The notes beneath the pieces were generated by a model, which had not been told where the DNA came from, did not search any database, and saw only the letters and a program-made list of their open reading frames with translations. Shown piece after piece: positions 52,628-61,185 of a stretch of DNA of 64,000 nucleotides (positions are counted from its first letter, which is position 1; each line of letters opens with the position of its first letter). Position numbers and translations under genes: made by a program. The stretch spans positions 235,428-299,427 of the forward strand of contig NZ_LMUJ01000031.1 in NCBI RefSeq assembly GCF_009765975.1. Direction: 5' to 3'. Source of the DNA: Acidisphaera sp. S103. Lineage in GTDB: Bacteria; Pseudomonadota; Alphaproteobacteria; Acetobacterales; Acetobacteraceae.

Positions 52628-53866
52628 TCAATCCTTGACCAACCGCGCCGCAAAGAACCCGTCCATCCCGCCACGGTCTCGCCAGAGGCCAGGATTGGTG
52701 CGCAGAAAGCCCTCCTTCGTCAAACCCTCCGGCAACCCAGCCAATTCCTCCGTCCGGAACGGATCATGCCGCAACCCACCCCGCGCAACAGCGGCGGCAA
52801 CCCGGGGCGCACCTTCCTCGTACTGCAACGAGCACACCGCATAGACCAACCGCCCCCCTGGCCGCAGCATCCGCGCGGCGGCCTCCAGCAGCTTGTCCTG
52901 CGCCTGCACAACTGTCTGCACATCCCTCGGCCGCTTGATCCGGCCCACATCCGGATGCCGCCGGATTGTCCCGGTGGCGCTGCACGGCGCATCCAGCAGC
53001 ACGGCGTCGAATAACCCGGGCGGGCTCCACTCTACGGCATCGGCATTGACCACCTCCGCCGACAGCCCCCACCGCCGCAAATTCTCGGTCAGCCGCTCAA
53101 TACGAGTGGCATCCCGCTCAACCGCCGTCACCACCGCCCCGGCGGCAACCAACTGCGCCGTCTTGCCTCCCGGCGCGGCGCACAAATCGGCGACCCGCTC
53201 CCCCGGCTGTACCCCCAGCAACCCAGCGGGCAGCGCGGCAGCGGCGTCCTGCACCCACAGATCGCCTGCCTCAAACCCCGGAATATCAGCAACGCGAGTC
53301 CCGGCCGGAAAGCGGACCGACCCGGTCGGCAGCAAAACGCCCCCCTCCGGCACAGGCATCCCTGGTTTCAGCGTGACATCCAGCGGTGCCTCGATCTGAT
53401 GCGCCGTGGCGATGGCACGCGCCGACGCACCCCAGGCGGTCCACAACCACGCGGGCGTGTCCAGCCGAGGCGCATCCAGGTCCTCCAGCGCGTCCGGTCC
53501 CGCCACCGCGACCTTGCGCAATACGGCGTTGATCAGCCCGGCGAACGGCGCCAATCCACGCCGCTTGGCCAGATCGACGGCGGTCCCCACCGCCGCATGC
53601 ACCGGCGTGTCCAGCAGCAGCAGACCCGCTGCGCCAATACGCAAAACGTTACGAACCGGTTCGGGAGGCTCCTTGCGCAGAAACGGCTCCAGCACCGCAT
53701 CCAGCGTCCCCATCCGCCGCAACACCGCCGCGGCCAGCCGGTGCCCCGCCGCACGATCCCGCGAATCCTGTGCCGGAAGCGCGGTCAACGCTTCCTCCAG
53801 CGGACGGTGCCGTTCCAGGACCGCCGTCAGCAGGTCGAAGGCCGACTCGCGCGTCGCATCAGGCAT
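52628..53866 (-). CDS. rsmB: 16S rRNA m5C967 methyltransferase RsmB
   Basis: A 412-residue SAM-dependent rRNA methyltransferase. An N-terminal NusB-like helical domain (about 1-125) precedes the catalytic domain. There VADLCAAPGGKTAQLVAAG binds SAM, and the two catalytic Cys lie in LLDAPCSATGTIRRHPD and VYAVCSLQYEEGA. The start shares one base with the stop of the upstream UDP-glucose dehydrogenase gene. Confidence 0.95.
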   Translation of the reverse strand: MPDATRESAFDLLTAVLERHRPLEEALTALPAQDSRDRAAGHRLAAAVLRRMGTLDAVLEPFLRKEPPEPVRNVLRIGAAGLLLLDTPVHAAVGTAVDLAKRRGLAPFAGLINAVLRKVAVAGPDALEDLDAPRLDTPAWLWTAWGASARAIATAHQIEAPLDVTLKPGMPVPEGGVLLPTGSVRFPAGTRVADIPGFEAGDLWVQDAAAALPAGLLGVQPGERVADLCAAPGGKTAQLVAAGAVVTAVERDATRIERLTENLRRWGLSAEVVNADAVEWSPPGLFDAVLLDAPCSATGTIRRHPDVGRIKRPRDVQTVVQAQDKLLEAAARMLRPGGRLVYAVCSLQYEEGAPRVAAAVARGGLRHDPFRTEELAGLPEGLTKEGFLRTNPGLWRDRGGMDGFFAARLVKD

Positions 53867-55179
53867 CAGATGGCCGGCCGGCCGATGCCGTGATACTCGA
53901 ACCCAGCCTCCCGCATCGCCACCGGATCATAGACGTTGCGCAAATCGACCATCACCCGCCCTCGCATCGCATCCCTCAGCCGCATCGGCGCCAGCGCTCG
54001 GAATTCGTTCCATTCCGTTATCAGCACCAGAGCATCCGCCCCCGCCACGGCATCCAGCGCATCTGCGCAATACCGCACGCCCTCCGGCAGCAAAGGCCGA
54101 GCCTGCTCCATCCCCTCGGGGTCGAAGGCGCGAATAATCGCGCCGTCGCCGGCCAATCGAGAAACGATCGACAGCGACGGCGAATCGCGCATGTCATCGG
54201 TCTCCGGCTTGAAGGTCAGCCCCAGCACGGCCACGGTCTTGCCCCGTACCGATCCGCCGCAGGCCGAGATGACACGCATCGCCATGCTCGACTTCCGCGC
54301 ATCATTGACCGCAACGGTGGCCTCCACCAGGCGGGACGGGGCGCCGTAATCCTGCGCGGTGCGGACCAGTGCCAGCGTGTCCTTGGGGAAGCACGATCCG
54401 CCGTAGCCGGGGCCGGGATGCAGGAATTTGCGTCCGATGCGGCCGTCCAGGCCGATTCCGCGCGCCACGTCATGCACGTCGGCACCGACTTTCTCGCACA
54501 AATCGGCTATCTCGTTGATGAACGTGACCTTCATCGCCAGGAAAGCGTTGGCGGCATATTTCGTCAATTCGGCGGTCTCGATGGCAGTGAAGACGATCGG
54601 CGCCTCAATCAGGTACAGCGGCCGGTACAGCCGGCGCATCACCTCCTTCGCGCGATCCGTCAGGGCGCCGATCACCACGCGATCCGGCCGCATGAAATCG
54701 CCGATCGCGTTCCCCTCACGCAGGAATTCCGGGTTCGAAGCGACGTCGAAATCCAGGTCGGGACGGACGGCGCGAACGATCTCCTGGATGCGGCGGCCGG
54801 TGCCAACGGGAACGGTCGATTTGGTGACGATCACCGCGTAGCCGGTTAACGCCTTGGCGACCTGTTCCGCCGCGGCATAGACATAGGTCAGGTCGGCATG
54901 CCCGTCGCCGCGCCGTGTTGGGGTGCCGACAGCGATGAACACCGCCTCGGTCCCGTCGACCGCCGCGGCCAGATCGCCGGTGAAGGCCAGCCGCCCCGCC
55001 TTGACGTTTTCCCGCACAAGCTGTTCCAGCCCCGGCTCGTAGATCGGCATCCGCCCTTCGCGCAGCGCGGCAAGCTTGGGGGCGTCGGTCTCCACGACCG
55101 TCACCTCGGTGCCGAATTCCGCGAAGCAAGCGCCGGACACCAGGCCGACATAGCCGCCGCCAATCATCGTTATACGCAC
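53866..55179 (-). CDS. UDP-glucose 6-dehydrogenase
   Basis: A 437-residue enzyme that oxidises UDP-glucose to UDP-glucuronate for surface polysaccharides. Motifs are the N-terminal Rossmann fold MRITMIGGGYVGLVSGACFA, VFIAVGTPTRRGDGHADLTYV, and the catalytic Cys in FLHPGPGYGGSCFPKDTLALV. The C-terminal domain has VLGLTFKPETDDMRDSPSL. Length is standard. It is coupled to rsmB downstream, which is probably incidental. Confidence 0.95.
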   Translation of the reverse strand: MRITMIGGGYVGLVSGACFAEFGTEVTVVETDAPKLAALREGRMPIYEPGLEQLVRENVKAGRLAFTGDLAAAVDGTEAVFIAVGTPTRRGDGHADLTYVYAAAEQVAKALTGYAVIVTKSTVPVGTGRRIQEIVRAVRPDLDFDVASNPEFLREGNAIGDFMRPDRVVIGALTDRAKEVMRRLYRPLYLIEAPIVFTAIETAELTKYAANAFLAMKVTFINEIADLCEKVGADVHDVARGIGLDGRIGRKFLHPGPGYGGSCFPKDTLALVRTAQDYGAPSRLVEATVAVNDARKSSMAMRVISACGGSVRGKTVAVLGLTFKPETDDMRDSPSLSIVSRLAGDGAIIRAFDPEGMEQARPLLPEGVRYCADALDAVAGADALVLITEWNEFRALAPMRLRDAMRGRVMVDLRNVYDPVAMREAGFEYHGIGRPAI

Positions 55180-55393
55180 GTGCCAGGTTCCTTATGCCGC
55201 CGCGGGGCTGATTCAGCACAGGACGACCGTGCGTTCCAGCGATTTACCGCGCCTGCTTCCGATCGGGGCGAGCGGCATCAACCGCGATAGCCCTATGCGC
55301 CATGCGGATACCCCTTGACAGGACCGTGACGCATTGGATGTCTGGTCAGCCAGATCATCCACCACACATCATCTTTCGCAGCCGAGGTTTGCT

Positions 55394-56401
55394 ATGCCGG
55401 AGTCCATACTGCGGGTTGGTATCGCCGGTGCCGGCCATTTCGGCCGCTATCACGCGCTGAAGGTCGCCGCCTCCACCCGCGCTAAACTGACCGGAATCCA
55501 CGATCCGGACCAGGAGCGTGCGAAGACGGTCGGCTGGGAAGCCGGCACGCAGGAGTTGTCATACGAAGATCTGCTGGCCGCCTCCGACGCGGTGATCGTT
55601 GCCGCCCCGGCCGAGGCGCATTACGCGCTGGCGGCCCGGGCACTGCGAGCCGGCAAGCACGTCCTGGTCGAAAAGCCGATCGCCGCTACATTGGCGCAGG
55701 CGGATGAACTCGGCGCCCTGGCGAAGGAACGCGGCCTTGTCCTGCAGGTCGGCCATCTGGAGCGGTTTTCCGCCGCCTACCAGGCAATGGCGGGCAGGAT
55801 CGGCGCACCGCTGTATATCGAGGCCACCCGCATCGCGCCGTTCAAGCCGCGCGGCACCGATGTGTCCGTCATCCTGGACTTGATGATCCACGACCTCGAC
55901 CTGGTCCTCGCGCTGATCGACAGCGAGATCGAGAGTGTCGATGCCGTCGGCGCCCCCGTCGCCAGCCAGTTCGAGGACATCGCCAACGCCAGGTTGAGAT
56001 TCCGCAACGGCGCCGTGGCAACCATCACCGCCAGCCGGATTTCCCCGCGAACCGAACGCCGGATGCGCATTTTCGCCCAAAATTCATACATGGCAGCGGA
56101 TTTCGCGGCGAGGAAGCTGACCGTCATCGCCCGCGCACCGGGGAGCGACGGCCGCTTGCCGCCCGGCCAGCAACCCGTGCCCGGCGTGGCCGGTTTCGGG
56201 ATCGAGGACGTGTCATGGGACGATCACGACTCGCTGGCCGCCGAACACGCGGCGTTCGCGGCATCGGTGCTGGATGGCGCGCCGGTTCTGGTCGATGCCG
56301 CGGTGGGACGGCGCGCCCTGGCGGCGGCACTGGCCGTGGGTGAGGGCATGCGGCAATCGCACGAACGGATGTCGGCATCCGGCCTGATCAAGGTGGGGTG
56401 A
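55394..56401 (+). CDS. Gfo/Idh/MocA-family oxidoreductase
   Basis: A 335-residue NAD(P)-dependent sugar oxidoreductase. The N-terminal fold is LRVGIAGAGHFGRYHALKVA, followed by the conserved EKP motif in GKHVLVEKPIAATLAQADEL. The segment VSVILDLMIHDLDLVLALI contains the His-x3-His/Asp region of the active site. It resembles GnnA-type UDP-GlcNAc 3-dehydrogenases of alternative lipid A synthesis, but no GnnB partner is seen nearby. It is divergent from the UDP-glucose dehydrogenase gene. Confidence 0.88.
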   Translation: MPESILRVGIAGAGHFGRYHALKVAASTRAKLTGIHDPDQERAKTVGWEAGTQELSYEDLLAASDAVIVAAPAEAHYALAARALRAGKHVLVEKPIAATLAQADELGALAKERGLVLQVGHLERFSAAYQAMAGRIGAPLYIEATRIAPFKPRGTDVSVILDLMIHDLDLVLALIDSEIESVDAVGAPVASQFEDIANARLRFRNGAVATITASRISPRTERRMRIFAQNSYMAADFAARKLTVIARAPGSDGRLPPGQQPVPGVAGFGIEDVSWDDHDSLAAEHAAFAASVLDGAPVLVDAAVGRRALAAALAVGEGMRQSHERMSASGLIKVG

Positions 56402-56469
56402 GGGGACACTCTCCTAAAACTGGTCAGGCTTGACCCCATCGCCATCGGAATAAGCGGTCGACGGAGAGT

Positions 56470-56599
56470 TGTTTGGCCGGACGGGTCGCGGCCCATCCGC
56501 CATGGCCGGACACCCCTCTCTCGTCATGGCCGGACGTGTCCCGGCCATCCGCGCTTCGTCCGCCGGTGTGAAGATGGCCGGAACAAGTCCGGCCATGAC
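56470..56599. repeat. REP-like repeat cluster (BIME-type)
   Basis: GTCATGGCCGGAC (56523-56535) and GTCCGGCCATGAC (56587-56599) are exact inverted repeats, each with its own inner hairpin (ATGGCCGGA and TCCGGCCAT around ACAAG). A degenerate third unit lies at 56470-56511. The arrangement is shared with 5168-5233. The rest of the gap from 56402 to 56734 holds no gene. Confidence 0.7.
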
Positions 56600-56734
56600 G
56601 GCGACAGTTTGCCAGCCCACCAATCTTGAACGGCAAATGAAGGCTCAGCCGTAGCTGCGCCGGTCTCCGAGGCGCGCGCATCGGCGCCCGCCTCCACCAC
56701 CAGCCTGACCCCAGCCGATCTCGCGACAAAATAG

Positions 56735-56752
56735 ACTTGCATAATGCAATCG
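56735..56752 (+). promoter_or_regulatory. Probable HxlR operator
   Basis: TTGCATAATGCAA (6-1-6 perfect palindrome, 56737-56749) lies in ACTTGCATAATGCAAT, 45 bases before the HxlR gene. A second half-site (CTTGCA) and a TATATA-like -10 lie just downstream. ACTTGCA dyads are a common HxlR-family operator form, so autoregulation and control of the efflux genes is likely. Confidence 0.6.
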
Positions 56753-56794
56753 ACTGCTATATAGCTTGCACGATGATAGCGAAGGCCGTCGACC

Positions 56795-57337
56795 ATGCGC
56801 CGCACAAGCTTTGAGACCCTGCAATGCCCGATCGCCCGCAGCCTGGACCGCGTCGGCGAATGGTGGAGCATCCTCATCCTGCGCGACGCCTATCTCGGGG
56901 CAACCCGCTTCGATCAATTCCAAAAAAGCCTTGGCATCGCCCCCAACATCCTGACCCGCCGCCTCGTCGCGCTGGTCGAGGCCGGGATGTTTGAGAAACA
57001 CCGCTACAGTGACCACCCGCCGCGTGACGAATACCGGCTCACCGACCGCGGCCGCGATTTTCGCCCGGTGCTTTGGGCGTTGCTCGCCTGGGGCAACCGC
57101 CATCTCGCCCCCGAAGGCCCGAGCGTCGTGATCGTGGACGCGGAGACTGGCACGCTGGCCGACCCGGTTCTGATGGATCGCACCAGCCTGCGTCCCTTGA
57201 AGGCGCCGGCGTTCCGCACCGCGCCGGGTCCCGCCGCCAACGATGACACGCACAGGCGCCACGCCCTGCCCACCACGCATTCCACGATCCCAGCAATCCA
57301 CCGCGCCGCGCGACCCACAGGAGGCACCCATGTCTAG
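56795..57337 (+). CDS. HxlR-family winged-helix regulator
   Basis: A 180-residue regulator. The HxlR domain covers about residues 5-105: CPIARSLDRVGEWWSILILRDA with the family Cys (Cys11), then GIAPNILTRRLVALVEAGMF as recognition helix region and DEYRLTDRGRDFRPVLWAL. The C-terminal 70 residues are low-complexity. Its stop overlaps the start of the membrane-fusion gene, so it regulates its own efflux operon. Confidence 0.9.
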   Translation: MRRTSFETLQCPIARSLDRVGEWWSILILRDAYLGATRFDQFQKSLGIAPNILTRRLVALVEAGMFEKHRYSDHPPRDEYRLTDRGRDFRPVLWALLAWGNRHLAPEGPSVVIVDAETGTLADPVLMDRTSLRPLKAPAFRTAPGPAANDDTHRRHALPTTHSTIPAIHRAARPTGGTHV

Positions 57338-58478
57338 TTCGGTCGTGGCCCGAGAGGCCATTCCCGCCCCGCCGCAAGGCCCTGCGATCCGGACCACCAA
57401 ACGCTTGCCCATGAAGCGGCTGGCCCTCGCCGGCGTCGCTATGGCGATACTGGCCGGGGGCGCCTGGTATGGCCACGACTGGTGGACCACGGGGCGGTTT
57501 ATCGAAACCACCGACGATGCCTATGTCGGCGGCAACGTCACCTCCCTTGCCCCGCACGTCAGCGGCTTCGTGGCCGAGGTGCTGGTGAAGGACAACCAGC
57601 CGGTTCAGGCCGGCCAGGTGCTCATCCGGCTGGACCCCCGCGACTTCCAGGCGGCGCTTGACCATGCGGCCGCCGCCGTCGACGCGCGGCGCTCATCCCT
57701 GGACGGATTGCGCGCCCAGTACGTCCTGCAGCAATCCACCATCCGCCAGCAGGAAGCCGACCTCGCCAGCAAACAGGCGCAGCTCAATTTCTCCGTCCAG
57801 GATGCGGACCGTTACCGCACCCTGGCCTCGACCGCCGCGGGCTCTCGCCAGGATGCGCAGCGCACCTCATCGCTCGAGCAGCAGGCCCGCAACACCGTAC
57901 TCGCCGCGTCCGCGGCGCTGGATGCCGGCCGTCAGCAACTCAAGGTGCTGGAGGCCGATATTGCCGAGGCCGAGGCGAATCTGCTGCAGTCGCAATCCGA
58001 TCTGCACACCGCGCAGCTCAACCTCGGCTACACCGAAATACGAGCGCCGATCGATGGCTATGTCGGCAATCGGGCGGCTCAGGTTGGTGCCTATGTGACG
58101 GCCGGTGCGTACCTGCTGTCGGTCAGCCCCAGCCACGGGCTGTGGGTGGATGCCAACTTCAAGGAGGACCAGTTGACCCACATGGTCGACGGCGACTCCG
58201 CCTCGGTGGTTGCCGACGTGCTGCCCGACCATGTCTTCCATGGCCATGTCGCCAGCGTGGCGCCCGGGACCGGTGCGGTCTTCAGCGTGATCCCGGCCGA
58301 GAACGCAACCGGCAACTTCACCAAGATCGTGCAGCGTGTGCCCGTCCGCGTCCTGCTCGACGCCGACGACGTCGACCTTCGCATGCTGCGGCCGGGGCTT
58401 TCGACCACCACGCGAGTAGATACGCGGTCCAGCCCGCAGGCGGTCGCCGTAACAACAGATCGGCGGGTCGCGCCATGA
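57330..58478 (+). CDS. HlyD/EmrA-type membrane-fusion protein
   Basis: A 382-residue periplasmic adaptor. One N-terminal TM (MKRLALAGVAMAILAGGAWY) is followed by the first lipoyl half (TTDDAYVGGNVTSLAPHVSG), a long coiled coil (about 115-235) and the second half LGYTEIRAPIDGYVGNRAAQVG. The terminal beta-barrel reads LWVDANFKEDQLTHM, a hallmark of EmrA. GGAGG precedes the ATG. It links the MFS pump to an outer-membrane channel, which is not encoded nearby. Confidence 0.94.
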   Translation: MSSSVVAREAIPAPPQGPAIRTTKRLPMKRLALAGVAMAILAGGAWYGHDWWTTGRFIETTDDAYVGGNVTSLAPHVSGFVAEVLVKDNQPVQAGQVLIRLDPRDFQAALDHAAAAVDARRSSLDGLRAQYVLQQSTIRQQEADLASKQAQLNFSVQDADRYRTLASTAAGSRQDAQRTSSLEQQARNTVLAASAALDAGRQQLKVLEADIAEAEANLLQSQSDLHTAQLNLGYTEIRAPIDGYVGNRAAQVGAYVTAGAYLLSVSPSHGLWVDANFKEDQLTHMVDGDSASVVADVLPDHVFHGHVASVAPGTGAVFSVIPAENATGNFTKIVQRVPVRVLLDADDVDLRMLRPGLSTTTRVDTRSSPQAVAVTTDRRVAP

Positions 58479-60031
58479 CCCAACCCGCTGCAAAACAGCC
58501 GTCGCTACTACCCTTTGTGGTGATGTGCCTCGGCATGTTCATTGCGCTGCTGGATATTCAGATCGTTGCATCCTCGTTGCAGGACATCGGCGGCGGATTG
58601 TCCGCCGCGCAGGATGAGATTAGTTGGGTGCAGACCGCCTACCTGATCGCCGAGATCATCATGATCCCGCTGTCCGGCTGGCTGACGCGGGTGTTCTCCA
58701 CCCGCTGGCTGTTCACTCTTTCGGCGGCCGGATTTACCGCCGCGAGCATGTTGTGCGGGCTGGCCTGGAACATCCAGAGCATGATCCTGTTCCGCGCCCT
58801 GCAGGGGCTGCTCGGCGCCTCGATGATCCCGACGGTGTTCACCTCCTCGTTTTACTTCTTCCAAGGTCAGCGCCGGGTCTATTCGGCCGCCGTCATCGGC
58901 ACCATCGCCTCGATCGCGCCGACGCTTGGCCCGGTGATCGGCGGCTGGATCACCGATTCGCTGAATTGGCATTGGCTGTTCTACATCAACCTGCTGCCGG
59001 GGATTGCCATCACCATCCTGGTGCCGATGCTTGTCCGCATCGATGAGCCGGACCTGTCGCTGCTGCGTGGGGCGGATTATCCTGGCATTGTGCTGATGGC
59101 GATCGGCCTCGGCACCCTGGAATACACCCTGGAGGAGGGAACGCGCTGGAACTGGTTCAGCGACTCCACGATCACCACAACGGCCTGGATTGCCGGCGTG
59201 ACGCTGCTGCTGTTTGCTGCCCGCAGCCTGACCTACCGCAATCCCGTGGTGGATCTGCGCGCCCTGGGCAACCGCAATTTCGCCATCGGCTGCGCGTTGT
59301 CCTTCATCACCGGCGTCGGCATCTTTACGACAATCTACCTCACGCCGCTGTTCCTGGGGTATGTGCGCGGCTTCAGCGCATGGCAGACCGGGATCGCGAT
59401 CTTCTCTACCGGCGTCGCATCGCTGCTGGGAACGCCGGTCTATATCGTGCTGGCGCGCCGGTTCGACACGCGCTGGTTGATGATGTTCGGGCTTGGCTGC
59501 TTCGCCCTGTCAATGTGGACCTACAGCTTCATCACCCATGACTGGGGTTCGGCCGAGTTGCTGTTGCCGCAGATCCTGCGCGGCTTTCCCCAGGTCTTCG
59601 CGGTGGCACCGGGTGTCAATCTGGGCCTCGGCAGCCTGCCGCCGGAGCGGCTGAAATATGCCAGCGGGCTATTCAACATGATGCGCAACCTCGGCGGCGC
59701 CGTTGGAATCGCCGTCAGTGCGGCGATCGTCAACGATCAAACCAACCTGCACTTTCAGCGCATCGCGGCGCACCTGACGCCAGCCAACCTGTCGATGGAC
59801 CGCTTCGTGCGGGGCATGACCAACCTCTACGCGGCATTGCCGGGCGGCCCGGACATCGGGCACCAGGCCGCGCTCGAACAACTCTGGCACCTGGCCTACC
59901 GCGAGGCCTCGACGCTGGCCTTCGCCGACGCCTTCCGCGCGATCATGTTGGCCTTCATCGTCGCGACCCTGCTGGTGCCTGCCATGCGCAAGGTGGCAGC
60001 GCCGAAAGTCACCCCGGCCGATGCCCATTGA
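58475..60031 (+). CDS. EmrB/QacA-type DHA2 drug:proton antiporter
   Basis: A 518-residue MFS transporter with about 14 TM segments. Diagnostic features are LDIQIVASSLQDIGGGLSAAQDEISWVQTAYLIAEIIMIP in the first two helices (the D1 motif) and motif C GTIASIAPTLGPVIGGWI. The start ATGA overlaps the adaptor stop. With the adaptor it expels drugs or uncouplers; the substrate is unknown. Confidence 0.94.
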   Translation: MTQPAAKQPSLLPFVVMCLGMFIALLDIQIVASSLQDIGGGLSAAQDEISWVQTAYLIAEIIMIPLSGWLTRVFSTRWLFTLSAAGFTAASMLCGLAWNIQSMILFRALQGLLGASMIPTVFTSSFYFFQGQRRVYSAAVIGTIASIAPTLGPVIGGWITDSLNWHWLFYINLLPGIAITILVPMLVRIDEPDLSLLRGADYPGIVLMAIGLGTLEYTLEEGTRWNWFSDSTITTTAWIAGVTLLLFAARSLTYRNPVVDLRALGNRNFAIGCALSFITGVGIFTTIYLTPLFLGYVRGFSAWQTGIAIFSTGVASLLGTPVYIVLARRFDTRWLMMFGLGCFALSMWTYSFITHDWGSAELLLPQILRGFPQVFAVAPGVNLGLGSLPPERLKYASGLFNMMRNLGGAVGIAVSAAIVNDQTNLHFQRIAAHLTPANLSMDRFVRGMTNLYAALPGGPDIGHQAALEQLWHLAYREASTLAFADAFRAIMLAFIVATLLVPAMRKVAAPKVTPADAH

Positions 60032-60052
60032 GAGCAGCAACGGCCGGGTGGC

Positions 60053-60403
60053 CTACCCCCGGAAAATCGCCTGCCGCACATTGACCTCGCCACCGGCGTC
60101 ATGTTTCGCCTCCGCCGGCCATGCCTCCGGTCCACAGGCTTCCACCACCGTGAACGGCGTGCTTCGCAGTTCCCAGAACAATCCCTGCCCCCAGATCGCC
60201 ATCCCGCCGGAAGCGTCGTCGGTATACCAGCCGTCATGCACCGGCACGATCGGCCAGCCCGCGGCCTTCGCCGCCTCGGGGTCGCCGAGGCAGAAGAAAT
60301 CCACCAATCCGGCACCGTCCGGCACGATCGCCGGCGTCTGCCGGACCATCTTGACGTCCAACGGCGGCACCCGTTCGGCGGCGATCCGGACAATAAAGAT
60401 CAT
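60053..60403 (-). CDS. Hypothetical protein in the hydrolase/oxidoreductase operon
   Basis: A 116-residue protein with an N-terminal MIFIVRIAAERVPPLDVKMV and the phrases VDFFCLGDPEAAKAAGWPIV, VHDGWYTDDASGGMAIWGQG and LFWELRSTPFTVVEACG. No family recognised; no signal peptide or TM. It overlaps the alpha/beta hydrolase stop by 4 bases, so it belongs to the same operon and probably the same pathway. Confidence 0.7.
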   Translation of the reverse strand: MIFIVRIAAERVPPLDVKMVRQTPAIVPDGAGLVDFFCLGDPEAAKAAGWPIVPVHDGWYTDDASGGMAIWGQGLFWELRSTPFTVVEACGPEAWPAEAKHDAGGEVNVRQAIFRG

Positions 60404-61185
60404 GACAAAAACCGTTCTACACTGGCGACGAAAGCGCCCGGCTGCTCCAATTCCGGGTGGTGGCCCGCCTCCGTCACCGTTTCAAACACCGCACCCGGAA
60501 TCAGCTCGGCGAAACCACGGCCATATGATGGCGTAACGATACGGTCGCTCTCTCCCCACAGCACCAACGCGGGAACGCTGATCCGATGCAGCCAGTGCCG
60601 CAGTTGCGGGTTGAACATATGTGGCCGCCAGGCGAAAAGGCACAGTGAATCCCAGTTGCGCGCCAGTGAAACCATCTCCGCGTCCGTCATGGTATCGCTG
60701 ATCGTCGCCTGCCACCCCAGCCCGTAAATGCCCGCCGGACGCCGCGCCGGATCGTGCCAGGCGAGACGGTTCAACTCCACCGGGTTCGTATTGAACATGT
60801 GGACGATATCCCGCTCCTCCCGTCCGCCGATCTTGATCCCGACCGGGTCCACCAGGATCAGCCGCCGCAGCCGATTGTGTCCGGCAACGGCAAGCTCCGC
60901 CGCGATCCAACCGCCAAAACCAAAGCCGCACACAGCAATGTCGTCACCCGGCAGATTGTCCAGTACGTCCAGGTAAAGGTTCACCAGGTCATACATCGTA
61001 TCGAAATCAGCCGGCAGCGGCGAGGCGCCAAAACCCGGATGCGACGGCGCGACGACATAGCGCGTACGAGCCAGTCCCGCCACGAACGGCGCCTGCGGAC
61101 TGATGGGGTTGATCCCGTGGATCAGCAGCAGCGTATCGGCGGACTCGTCGCCGGCACGCAAAATCTCCAATTCATGACGCATCAT
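60400..61185 (-). CDS. Alpha/beta hydrolase
   Basis: A 261-residue protein with the alpha/beta hydrolase layout: LLLIHGINPISPQAP as the oxyanion segment, VLWGESDRIVTPSYG with the acid residue, and VTEAGHHPELEQPGAF with the His. The nucleophile elbow reads VCGFGFGGWIAAE, with Phe where Ser (GxSxG) is expected, so a classical serine hydrolase mechanism is doubtful. It overlaps both neighbours by 4 bases. A lyase-like or non-hydrolytic role is possible. Confidence 0.85.
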   Translation of the reverse strand: MMRHELEILRAGDESADTLLLIHGINPISPQAPFVAGLARTRYVVAPSHPGFGASPLPADFDTMYDLVNLYLDVLDNLPGDDIAVCGFGFGGWIAAELAVAGHNRLRRLILVDPVGIKIGGREERDIVHMFNTNPVELNRLAWHDPARRPAGIYGLGWQATISDTMTDAEMVSLARNWDSLCLFAWRPHMFNPQLRHWLHRISVPALVLWGESDRIVTPSYGRGFAELIPGAVFETVTEAGHHPELEQPGAFVASVERFLS

